DNA of 64,000 bases, taken from Glossina fuscipes. Its lineage: Eukaryota; Arthropoda; Insecta; Diptera; Glossinidae. Shown one piece after another: positions 36,501 to 47,225 of the stretch. Below the pieces are notes generated by a model, which had not been told where the DNA came from, searched no databases, and saw only the letters and a program-made list of their open reading frames with translations. Each line of letters opens with the position of its first letter. Within the stretch, counting starts at the first letter, position 1. The DNA lies in assembly GCF_014805625.2 (NCBI RefSeq), contig NW_023998417.1, forward strand, positions 6,362,522-6,426,521, read 5' to 3'. The translations under genes were made by a program, and so were the position numbers.

Positions 36501-37690
36501 CTTTTGGTCGTCGAAAGAAGACGATCTTCGATTGCGTTTATGAAAAAAGCGATAGATATGAAATTTAAATAATTAACGAGATTTGTATACAAATTTAAAA
36601 CGATATTGGTTTATATTCTATTAGAATAGAAACATTCTACTATGATATATTGAAATGGAAAACTGCTTCAAGGTTAAAATATCGCCAACTGAGTCTGATA
36701 TGAAAAGCCAATAATTTTTTTTTTTTTTTGGAAATGTGCTCAGAGAAATTGTGTAAATTGTCACATATGTGTGCTTGAATTGCTTTCATTACCAGCATAG
36801 GCATAAAATTCAAATGACACAAACATATACGCGATGTGTAAAGAGCATAAGAGATGAAACCGTAACGTGTTAATGTCACCGACATGTGGTATAGTAGCTT
36901 ACAGCAATGGTAAAATATAAATATACATACATAAACACATATACATCTATATATATATATATATATATGAGTACATTCTGAAGTTTCATAAACATTTCAG
37001 GATATAAAGCAATACCTGAACCCTCGTTAATCTTTTACGTTATAAAATTGGTTGACCTTCTTATGGTCAACTCAAGCTTCTGTAACTTCTGTAACTTTAA
37101 TAACTCTATAAGAGTATCGAAGTCGAAGTTGTAGTTTTCTATATGAACATATCGAAAATATGTTTACATACACAGTCGTAGATATTCAATTAATTCAAGA
37201 TTTCATTGTGGTTTTCATTTGCAAAAATAGACAACGTAAGGAATGTAAAATGTCAACATTTATTTTATTTTGACATAATAAATTCATTAAAAGTTGAATG
37301 CTATACAAATTATTAAATATTATTTGATATGTCATTTAATTAAGCATAAGAGTTTTTACACATCAATGTCTGTTGTGGTTATATAAAATTTTTGATGAAA
37401 TTTTCCAAATAATGTTTGAAGTGAAATGATATTAAAAAAGTTCTCAACGTTTTAATATCATATCATATAGTTCTCTAATTTCTTAGTACGAGCCCCCTCT
37501 GCAGTTGTAATGATTATTCACTTTTACAATTAGGCTACGAAAGGCTCCAGACAATGGATGGCTTTTGCGGTTACAGTATTACCGTAAATCAAAGAACGTA
37601 GACCCTTTCCGAGAAAAATTGGTTTGGATACCAAAAGACGACATTTGCGAACTTCTTTTTTCAGCATTTCTTAGGCCACTTTGTTGGCTT
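33551..37690. other. Gene-poor AT-rich region
   Basis: No exon recognised. It carries AT-rich runs, poly(A)/(T) stretches (about 34230, 36310-36340), a TA run near 35867, a TA run near 36950-36968 and a partial SINE copy at 36353-36470. Open frames are short and of random-like composition. Confidence 0.55.
36353..36470 (-). repeat. tRNA-derived SINE-like element, partial copy
   Basis: ATGCCCAATCGGCAAGTGTT followed by ATGTCTTTAT aligns with GTGCCCGATCGATAACTGTT followed by GTGTCTTTAC of the 53945 copy, and TGGTTAACAAGAATTGAG resembles the TGGCCAACAAGAAATGCAG end of the 51822 copy. The head is diverged. Confidence 0.4.
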
Positions 37691-37710
37691 TTGTACAGTT
37701 GTACAGTTTC

Positions 37711-37716
37711 TTTATT
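37711..37716 (-). terminator. Poly(A) signal AATAAA for the minus-strand terminal exon
   Basis: AATAAA lies 49 nt past the TAG stop of the minus-strand exon at 37766-37948. The next 30 nt contain two UGUA motifs on the same strand. Confidence 0.45.
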
Positions 37717-37765
37717 TCACATTATATGAGCTATACAAACGGATTATAAATTATCAGTGGTTTGC

Positions 37766-37948
37766 CTAATCTCGCTTAAGATTCAATCCTTTCAACACAT
37801 CTTCGACGGATGGATTTAGGCCTTGCAAGCGGCGAAATTCTTTCACTATTGACACGAAGTCCCCTAATAAGCGCAACATTTTGTAAAATTGTTCACCCTC
37901 TGGACTTTTACTCTCATTACTACCTTCGAGGACTGTCTTCAAATTGAG
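37766..37948 (-). CDS. Candidate terminal exon of an unidentified gene, 60 codons plus stop
   Basis: On the minus strand an open frame of 60 codons begins at a candidate 3' splice site (pyrimidine-rich TCCTTGCTTCTTTCTTC, about 35 nt later GTGTAG) and ends in TAG at 37768-37766. The product looks like real protein: LNLKTVLEGSNESKSPEGEQ, FYKMLRLLGDFVSIVKEFRR, LQGLNPSVEDVLKGLNLKRD. It is mostly helical, with balanced charge and GC-ending codons, unlike the random AT-rich frames around it. A poly(A) signal follows at 37716-37711. I do not recognise the family. Upstream exons should lie at higher coordinates, but I found none. It could instead be a fragment of a processed pseudogene, though the abrupt start at an AG argues for an exon. 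Confidence 0.5.
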   Translation of the reverse strand, partial: LNLKTVLEGSNESKSPEGEQFYKMLRLLGDFVSIVKEFRRLQGLNPSVEDVLKGLNLKRD

Positions 37949-38221
37949 CTACACTTTAGTCTCGCGAAAAAATTTGAAGAAAGAAGCAAGGATAGGAAGC
38001 ATTTTTGTCCAAAGGCATACATGTTTACGAATAACATCTAACCCAAAATGATCACATTAATCAAGTTCAAGCAATTAGCTAAATAGGTTTGATTGAGTTT
38101 TTTTTTTTTTTATAAATGTTGCATATGAAACTAAGTACGTTGTAGTCGTTATGAGTTGGGTAAGTGACAAAAAGAACATTCGATGAGAATAGCGATAGAA
38201 GTAAAGCTAATCTAATAGAAT

Positions 38222-38330
38222 TCACATTAACGGCCAGGAAGGGCTGACTAAGTTAGTCAATAGTACTCTTAGGCTGTTATTAGAGCGATACTTTCCTGGC
38301 AGATGCAAAGACCCAACCCATCCAAAATAT
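38222..38330 (+). pseudogene. Possible non-LTR retrotransposon fragment (endonuclease-RT linker)
   Basis: Plus-strand frame QEGLTKLVNSTLRLLLERYF then PGRCKDPTHPKY resembles the (L)LL..HFPG motif just before the reverse transcriptase of I/Jockey/R1-type elements. It is short and the match is by eye. The minus-strand 76-codon frame over the same DNA gives no recognisable protein. Confidence 0.3.
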
Positions 38331-38747
38331 GTAGTAAGTAGCTGGACAATTTTTACATGATTATGCTCCAAAATCCGTCCATACATCCGTGCACTCTTGC
38401 TTTCAATCTGCCAAAGCTCAACATTTTTTGGCCAGTCTGCTTGTATGTACATTCATAAGCTTCTATAGAGAAAATATATTTCTTTCAACTTTATGTAAAT
38501 ATCACTTAAGACTGTTAAGTCTTTTATGTAAGTTGTAATGTTTACGTATTTTAAAGTTGTTATTAGAACATTTACTTGAGAAATTTTTAATGAAATCAAG
38601 TTAAATAAACCTTTATAAATTGAACGAAGACTTTCAGTTAGGCGAGGAGGTGGCAATAGAAAGACAAAAAAAAAAAAAACAACAAAATATTATTTGAATA
38701 ATTGTAAACAAAATAATCCGCAACTTTGGTTATATACAATACGTTGT

Positions 38748-38781
38748 AATGCATAAGTTATGCTAATAACTTTTATGCATT
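38748..38781. repeat. Short inverted repeat (hairpin)
   Basis: AATGCATAAGTTAT (38748-38761) and its complement ATAACTTTTATGCATT (38766-38781) are separated by 4 nt, with two extra T in the right arm. Confidence 0.8.
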
Positions 38782-39139
38782 ATAATGGAAGGCGTAACGT
38801 GTACAATATTAGATTAAATACAACAAATAGTTAGACTTAATTAAAGTGTATGTAAATGTGTTTGCACTTTTGAACTCTCTTTCTGGCTTCCATGTATGAT
38901 ACAACACACATAACATTTTGCAGTAATCGATATTTATTTAGAAATTGTGTTATAATCAATGCTTGGTTAAGTATGATTTTTCGTTAACCACCATTGCAAT
39001 TCAAATTATGTGATAATGGAATTTAATTAGTAATTTTTATCTTAATTGACAGCAAAGCGTAATCTCGATAACAAAATCTGATTTAAATTACATCGACATT
39101 TGGATACCCAACGTATAAGGCAAATTTTGAAAGATGAAC

Positions 39140-39142
<3 letters not shown>

Positions 39143-39184
<42 letters not shown>

Positions 39185-39194
39185 NNNNNNNNNN
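39143..39194. repeat. (GA)n microsatellite ending in an assembly gap of 10 N
   Basis: The GA run at 39143-39184 leads directly into N at 39185-39194. The true repeat length is unknown, and any frame across it is unreliable. Confidence 0.95.
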
Positions 39195-39230
39195 AGATAT
39201 TATTATATTTATGTTCAGATTTTTAAGTAG

Positions 39231-39360
39231 ATGGACAGACGGACCATGCCTACGCTTACGCAATACTTACGGCAACAGTTTTAAGGAGAAAAATTTGACT
39301 TTCATTTCAAGGACTACGCCACATTAAGTAGAGTAGCGAAGTTGTTGATACGTTTTATAA
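39231..39360 (+). repeat. Interspersed repeat family C, copy 1
   Basis: CTTACGGCAACAGTTTTAAG and AAGTAGAGTAGCGAAGTTGT align, at similar spacing, with TTTATGGCAACCGCTTTAAG and AAATGGAGTAGCAAAGTTAT of the 54181 copy. Both are preceded by GGATAGAGAGACAGACAGAC-like sequence. It is non-coding. Confidence 0.55.
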
Positions 39361-42300
39361 GGATATCATATCAATGGCGTTTTAAAACATGCATGATCAG
39401 TCTCTATATAATATGTTAACAAAAAAATGAACCAAGCAATAAATTTTGTAAAAATAAACCAAAGAGAAAGTCTCTCCCATTTCTTGTGCGCTATGCCGCT
39501 AACTTCAGGATGACTGAGGGGGAAAGCTAAGAAAGTCGTGTAGTCCCCTTCAGAAGGTTAATTGATGGACAAATCTCTTTTATCTTTGTAAAATACTTGC
39601 CCTAAATGTACCTGTAAATAAGCACAAAACACCCTACATGTGTATAGTTGAGGTCTTCCAAACAACATTATATTCTAAGATTGATATTTACTTATGCCAA
39701 CATTTACAAGTTATGACGCGTCTCGAAGTTGTTACCATTTTTATGATATAGTGTCTTAAGATTAGTAAAATTTTAAAACTCATTTTCAGAGATAATACAT
39801 CGAATGCGTGTACTGAGTAGAAGAGTTAAAGTCACCCATTCGTTTGATTCTTGAAATTCACAAAGTAAACGTTATTGACATAAGGTAGACAAAGGAAAAC
39901 GAACAAGAAGTGAAATGACGTGTAAAGATAAGCAAAATTCGGAAAAGATAACACTTGAGGATAACCAAAAAAGCCAGAGTGAAAGTAGAGAATAATGAGA
40001 AATCTTATTTTAGCCAGGATAAGTAGTTTATTGAAAAACGGTTATAGGAAAGATTACTGACAAGTAAATATAAAGTGGATAAACGATTAAATAGATAAGT
40101 AATTTCAAATGGTTCCAAATAGTTAAAAAAAAAAGGTTCTTTTTTTATTGCTTTCCATTCCGAATTCTATTACAAATGTAATCGTAAATTTAATATATCG
40201 CTTTTTTTTCTTTTTTTTTTTTTTTTTTGCTATTGATTATAAAAATCAACATGATAATCTATCAATGATATTAAAAATCACACACGCTTATGCCTTAAGG
40301 ATATAAACTTTCAATTGTACCTATATATATATACGTGAGCACTTACGATTTCAACATCAGCTTTTAGAGCTTAAACGATTAATCATCGCATTTGTCTACA
40401 TTGATAGAATGAGATTAAAACAGAGAGTAACGAGAAATTTTATTCACATTAGCTAAAAAAAAAAAAAAGGAAAAAAATAAAAAAAATACATTCATCAATT
40501 AAGGCGTAATTCATTTAGAAGAGTTGTGAGTGGAAAACTAAGGGATTTGTACAAAAATTTCATTACTTTCAAGCGGAAAAGAGTACGTCTCTCTGTATCG
40601 TTACTGACTATTTCTTTTGTCATATTAGAATCCTTATCTATTTGCTCATTCGTATTACTTCTTTTAATTTTCTCCATTCTGCTGTGCGAAAATGTAATCA
40701 GTTTTAAACTTGATGTACGAGTAATATATATGAACGACAAGCATAACTTGATTCTTCAGCTCTTCTTCTGTTGAATTTTTATTATTTCGCTATTAACATT
40801 CTTTCTCGTGTTCATTTAAGTTCAGTTTATATTTCCGACAGACAAACGTTGACTTACGATGGGTTATGTTTTGTGAAAGAGAAAAATGCTTTATTATCTT
40901 GTTATGACAAATTGTTTACATATTTTCCAAACATAATTATAAAGCTATTTAAAGTGTAATTAAAAAATTAACTCTAATAAATTTTGGTAAAATGTAAAAG
41001 CAAATAAAATAATGAGTAATTTTTTAAATTCCATTTCATTTATCTATTACTCAATTAAAATTTTAAATTCATTTGTTTCGCGTCACGTCAGTCTCTATTT
41101 AGAAAATTTAGAAATTATTGGGAAGTTTAATATGTACCCGCTATTGTTAGGTGAAAATTAGGTGGAAATTAGAACCCTAGGATGCTGAATGTGACTTCTT
41201 CAACGTTACGTTAATTGGCTTCAGTGCGTATGAGTTAATTTTTTGAAAATTTGAATACCAAGAGCGAGAAAATGCCACTTGTAGGAAGTGATTTTTCCGC
41301 TTGGCTGCCGATACCCAAAGTCAAACTTGAACATCCATATCGACGACATCGGCGGGCTCAGTTGGATGTGATGTGTTAAGGTGTGTTCTAATGGAAATGA
41401 AACCACTACTACTAGAGAACTCTATCAACAACAACTAGGGTGAAAAACTACATATTCTGATAATCATGATATCGCCATTCGGCCCTGTATAATGAAATTT
41501 ACTTAGCACAATTTAGCAGCATTATCCTGCACAAGAAATGCGTTACCTTCGTTGCCAGAGACATCACTCTTTCCGACTAACGCAAATTGCAATCGGTGAA
41601 CTGCTGTTTGCATGACCACGATTTGTATTGCTATAGCGGTATCGAAAAAGTGGATTCTTTCAAAGAAAGAAAGGTTATCTTCTCCACATTTACACTCTAT
41701 CCATAAGCTGGGAGAAGTTTAATGGTCGTAATCTTGTTTAATATACAATTAATTCTATTAAAAGCTCATCAAAAATTAACATTTCTATCCTTATCGTTAA
41801 ATTTTAGCTTTACCAAGCGTTCTCAGCGTAAGTGTCCCTAACAAAAGAAAATTAAATTGAAAATTAGATATATTTGACTTTTAGTTAACACAAAATCTAC
41901 ATGACAACCGATCTTTAAATTAAACTTGAGTTTTTACACCGGTTAATTAATAATAACTGACAAAATAAATAAAAGAAAACAATTGATAAAAACAATGACT
42001 ATGAAGTAGAATGAAGAATGAAAATCATTCGCAGCGAGTAAAAAAAGTTCATAAAATCAGTAAAAATTATGAAAATAATCAAACAAAATACATATTCATG
42101 TCATCAAAATAATTAAATTTATAGTTAAAAGTGTCGGTTAAAAATTCTGTTTGTTGATAAACTTTCATAAAAAATTAACTTATTGAGAACTTGGCTAAAA
42201 CAAACTTTGCAATTCAGTAGAATAACTAAAAATTATTGAGCCTAATGGCCTAGGCATAATGATTATCTATTACAGACGTTAATAGGATTAAAACAAACGT

Positions 42301-42780
42301 TTAGAGGCAAACTCGCTTGCGGTTAAATATGTTTTAGTTAACCTAATATTAAAAATTGCCCCATCCGTATTTTCATGAATGTGAGGAAGAGAAATAAATG
42401 TAAACAAAATCTGTCTAAGAGTGATAACGACGCGTATGCCTGCAGTGCTTTCGTCGCATGTCAACAAATACGGATTTGTTAAAAATCCACATTTATTTAC
42501 CAGCAAGGAATTTGAGAACAAACATTCTTGGGCCTAAGGGAAATTTAATAAATAAATCATGATGTATTTAAATTAACATCAACGTAATACTCTTATAATA
42601 TAATGCAATATAAGCCAAAAGAGAATTTTTGTTCCGCGAAACGTAACGTATCTTTAACAAGTAAGATATTATGAAAGCGTATATATTATAATTATAAAAT
42701 AATCTCCTATTCTATATAGAAAGTATTGCTCCCACACAAAAAAAAAAAAAATTAAAAAAAAAACCTCTAAACGTAAATTA
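39361..42780. other. Gene-poor AT-rich region
   Basis: No exon recognised. The stretch at 41150-41720 is richer in G and C and may be old transposon sequence, but I see no family motif. Poly(A)/(T) runs lie near 40205-40230 and 40457-40487. Confidence 0.5.
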
Positions 42781-43039
42781 TGATTACAACATAATACACT
42801 CAAAAGCTAATGGGGATCAGAATGATTTCGAGGTAAACGCGCCAAACTTGTGTAAGCGAACAAAAGAAAATTTCTTTAAGAATATTAATCTTACCATGTT
42901 TTGAGCCAAGTTGATAGTAAATTCTTTCAATGCGTTACCCTCAGGCATTTTATGAAAATTTTTGCTCTTATATTCCATGTGGAAGGATGAGGATAACTCG
43001 ATTTTGCCGAAACATTTGCTGTAGAAGTTTTTAGGAATC

Positions 43040-43200
43040 CTATAAAGCTCATATCATCGCCATTACATAACCGTCTGTCCGTCTAGTGAAAATCTGTGGA
43101 GCGCATTCTCGTAATCGAAAAAATAAAGATGAAGGCTTTAAGTTTCCCAAAAATATCTCGCACGCAGCTTGATATTAAAAATGGGCCATGTCGGCCCTTT
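43040..43200 (+). repeat. Interspersed repeat family A, partial copy
   Basis: CCGTCTGTCCGTCTAG-like sequence followed by TTAAAAATGGGCCATGTCGG, matching the layout of other copies (CTATTGAAAATGG..GAATCGG). Positions 43175-43196 are identical to 44398-44419. Confidence 0.4.
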
Positions 43201-43486
43201 GCCAGTAAAATGCAGCTATAAAAATTTTCTGAATTATCATATAATCCCTATAAAAAAAAAAATATTGTCGAGTGTCGAAGATTTTTTCTTTTAGGTATTT
43301 TTAGGGGTAAAGATAGTGTGTGTGTGTGTACGCGTGATTCAGCCGCAACTGAGTACAATTGTCTTATATGTTTTCATTTTTACCGTAGTGTCTTTGAATC
43401 TTTACGGTGACTGTGCATATCATTGTTTTCCATTTTTTCTTTTTCCAGTATTTGCATCAGCAGCTTGTTTTTCTTTTCTTTTTTTT

Positions 43487-43498
43487 GGGGGGGGGGGG
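43487..43498. repeat. Poly(G) run, 12 nt
   Basis: Twelve consecutive G directly after a poly(T) tract, exceptional in this AT-rich window. Confidence 0.9.
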
Positions 43499-44189
43499 AA
43501 TATCTTTAGAGCCAGCTTAACCCCAAGAGAATATAAATTTAAATAAAAGACATGATCCAAAAACATTTGTCAAGGTTGTACATAATTGTACATACAGTCC
43601 AGAATTTTTCAATATTGGGGAAAAAGAGAATTTTAGCAAAAAGTTGCTTGCTAGGCAAATAAACGAATAGTTTATTAGAAAAAATAAACATATATGTTTG
43701 AAAAAGGATCTGCGTGTGCCTTTATCGGCAAGTAAAGGGAAAGATATTTTCTTACTTTTTTCTGGAATTTGTAAAAAATTAATTAGTGATGTTAATTGAA
43801 GTGTAAGTAAACTCTTGTTACTTAAGGTTTCTTTTGCTTTAATCATTTGTGTGTTTTCAGTCCTTCAGTCGAATTAAGCTTCCGTTATTGTGTATGAACA
43901 TTATTTGTATTGCTGGCTTGAATGAGTTTTTATTTAGCTTGTCTTTTTGATGATATAGAAAAACATAGCATATCGATCAATAATTTCAAGGAATAACAAG
44001 TGAATCTCGCCTCTCTAAGTGCCAGAACTCAAAAGTCGCATGGGATAATATTTCAAGTATTTGCTTGCGAGTTATAGTGTTCTTAATTACTTTCTTAGTT
44101 ATTTTCGTTATTTTCAAAATAAAGCAATTTTTTGATAGCGACAATGCCAGTAGAGCTTAGCATTGCGTTGGAAAGTGTTCTGACAGTTG

Positions 44190-44420
44190 CATTCCGTTGA
44201 AAACGGGAATTTGTCAGTTGTTGATTTTAAACGTCGATGATGCTGATCGCAGTGAATGTAAAAAAGAGGTGGTCATGCATCGAAAAGTCAGGCTAGAACA
44301 GTTATCTGGGACGCTAAAGACATTAAAGGGCAGTGTATTAACTATTTTCGATGAAAAGTTACGCATGGGTACCGCGTTTCCTCATGGTATTACATGTTTA
44401 AAAATGGGCCATGTCGGCCT
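44190..44420 (+). pseudogene. Mariner-like transposase helix-turn-helix remnant (second lineage)
   Basis: The plus-strand frame reads MHRKVRLEQLSGTLKTLKGS then VLTIFDEKLRMGTAFPHGIT and CLKM. This fits the second helix-turn-helix of the mariner-like group whose members read like IAE.L.IS.GSV.TIL.EHL.MRK...WVPRLLT. The sequence differs from the 31318 remnant, suggesting a separate lineage. The match stops at about 44397, where sequence identical to a family A repeat (44398-44419) begins, so the element is truncated, probably by that repeat. No catalytic domain was found downstream. Confidence 0.55.
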
Positions 44421-44884
44421 TAGCAAATCGGTGACTACACTGACTAGATTGCGTAGATTGCTTTTAAATTGCTGCCACACGTACCGCATTCCGTGACTCT
44501 GGCCACAACCATTATTCTCTGCTTGTAAATCCGAAAAGGATGATGAAAGGAGAAAGATTTCGATCTTTTGCGACCAAAGGTATTGACGTATGAGGAATGC
44601 CCTCAGTTGAATGTATCAGGCTTGAAAACTATGTTAAGAAATAAAGTTTTTTCTTATGTAGTCCTGGCATTTAATGACCGATGTATTGGTTACGAACAGT
44701 GTGAAAAATGACATAAACAAAAAAGGAAAATCTCTACAGCAAGTGAATTCGTGATAATCAGAGAAAACTATGGTATGCTATATGTTTTGTGATTTTTCAA
44801 AAATCAAAAGCGAAGTAAAGAAATGTTTTGAAAATTGTTAACCTCGAAATATTGTGCGTGTTGTTATTGTTAGATATACTCTCT

Positions 44885-45265
44885 ACGTTACTGGTGGTAC
44901 AAGATATATTAAGTTTTAGTTGCGGACAGAACACTCGGAAAGGCTTAAGTTGGGCACAACTTTTGTTACACCGACAGATCTAAGTCTGTCCATCCGTACG
45001 ATATTTGCCCGCGTTTATTTGTATTCTAGTTATAGATTGCAATTTTTGAGATATTTTGATGAAGTTTCGTACATTGAAGTAATTTGACCTAAGAACGAAA
45101 GCTGTTGAAAACGGTTTGGCTTGGTTCGCTTTTTCGCCGGTATATGGGAAAAAATTGCAATTTTCAATATTTCTCGCCAAACGGCATTTTGTGATAGTGT
45201 TTGGACTTTCTAAATTGTTATGAAAAGTTTGGTTCGGCTGTGGCAATTATTCGAACCCCTTTCTC
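44885..45265 (+). repeat. Interspersed repeat family A, near-full copy
   Basis: Carries the ordered blocks described for 16501: GGTACAAGATATATTAAGTTT, CACTCGGAAAGGCTTAAG, GTCTGTCCATCCGT, GCAATTTTTGAGATATTTTG, GAAAACGGTTTGGCTTGGTT, TTTCTCGCC and GTTTGGTTCGGCTG. It is non-coding. Confidence 0.65.
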
Positions 45266-46939
45266 ACATAACCAACCCTTCCTAGGAAAATTAAATCTTT
45301 TTATAACAAAAAGTTATAATATATAATATGTTATGGTGAAAATTAGTAAATAATAGAATATTGGGATCAACCTTACCATATTTGGACCACGTAAGCCTAT
45401 TATTTTGAATACCATTTTGCATAAAAGGATTTCTCCAACATGCGGGCTATCATGAAAACTACGCCTTTGCATGAAAATAATGCGTAACTTTTGGCGTATT
45501 ATTACCAGAACAAGTGAGAGTATTATGCCAAGTGGTATCGCGTATCTAATAGTCAGCCTTGCCCGACTTTAATGTTCGTATTGGTTAACTGTTTTTGATA
45601 CGCTTTTTTTTTTTTTGCTTCTATCTAGACGCAGTTCTTCTCAAAATATGTACAATTTTTTCTTATCGATAATAATTTAACTTATGTTTAAATATATAAC
45701 TGATATGTTGTAGATAAAAACAATTGTTTTAAATTCCTGTACAGTCATTGTAGAGAGGCATCAGAAAGAAAAAAAAGGGGAAAAACGAAAACAAAAAGAA
45801 TTCGTAATTGCTGAAGAGAAGAATAATCACTTAGTATATTGCTTTCATAAATCTTTTACTGACTTTATGCGTTACTGTTGTGAGCGTGCCTGCAAATGCT
45901 TTATATGCACGTATATTTTCCTACGCATTATAATTCATTTGCAAAATGAAAATTTTTTGTTTTTCTTTTAATCGTCAAAAAATTTTTTATGCCCTTATAT
46001 ATGGATATATTTTCTTCTAAAAGTGTTACCTACAGATATGGAAAAATAAGAAAATTAAATTTGTTCCAATAAAAAGTATTGATATTGATTTTTGCCTTAC
46101 TCTTTGACGTAATAAAAAAGAAATTTTGTATAATCCATTAAAATTTACTATAATGGATAGATAGTAGATGGGCATCAATAACACTCTCTTATTGACTATT
46201 GTTAACTGCTTGTTAAATGTTTCGCACATGAAGTACATAAACAGCGGAAGGATAAAATTGATTATTTGAAATCGGAATTTGCTTATCCCATTTGCTTCTT
46301 TTTTTTTTTGTTTATCTTCCCTATCGATACTTACATTACAAAGTCTCGAAAAAAATGCTTATGAACAAAATTCTGGCGAAAAGTTATAATAACTATCACA
46401 TTTTAAACAACAACAAAAATAAGTTAACGCATTTTTTATGATTTATTCCTATTTTTAAAAAAGCTGTTAAGTTATGAATATTCAATTTCTATAATTTTCC
46501 ACGAATTGGATTTCATTAGTTTGGCTCTCACTAATTTCGGCGAATGCTTGAACGAAAAATCAAAATCATAAAAAAAAAGTTTTGCGAAATTTTCAAGTTA
46601 CCACCATCACTCACTTATAGTCTGTTTCTATTAAAGCTTTATTTAAAATCGTATTTCAATATCGAAAAAGAAAATACAGAAAGAGTGGGTAGAAACCTTT
46701 TTCAAAATACAGTTAAAAAAAAAAAAGAATAAAGGAAAATGTCATAACTTGTTATAGCTTATGTAGCTATTGGTGAACTTATAGAGTATGCGTACATTTT
46801 TGATTTGCATTAGATTCCGAGTCAATCGAACTTTGTCTGCATATCTGATCTATTACTAGTTTCCTCAAACAAGCAAATATTCGCCTTTAGTCTTTGAGAA
46901 GCAAAAGCAGCTATAGCCCGATATAGTCTGAGCATTATT

Positions 46940-47225
46940 TCTACTTATTTATAATGTGTGTGTGTGTGTGATTTTTGAGATAATTTGATGAAATCTCGTA
47001 CGCTGATGTGTATTGACCCAAGGACGACCGCTATTGAAAATGGTTGGAATCGGTTCACTTTTTCGATCATTGCCCATATAAAGTCCTACTTTGAAATATG
47101 GTTGTGTGTGTGGAACAATTGCATATTTTCACACAATGCCTAAGCAATAGTATTTCGGTATTCTTATGAAAACTTTGGTCCAGCTGGCGCAATTTTTGAA
47201 CTTCCTTTCATAAAACGAAAGCTGA
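46940..47225 (+). repeat. Interspersed repeat family A, copy
   Basis: TTTTTGAGATAATTTGATGA, TTGACCCAAGGACGACCGCT and ATTGAAAATGGTTGGAATCG are followed by GCCCATATAAAGTCC and TTATGAAAACTTTGGTCCAG, in the same order as the other copies. A TG microsatellite (about 46957-46971) sits at its 5' side. Confidence 0.65.

Noticed and set aside
38222..38452. 76-codon minus-strand frame as a BEL/gypsy integrase piece
   Set aside because: Only a loose resemblance to integrase C-terminal motifs. The plus strand gives a slightly better, still weak, LINE-like match.
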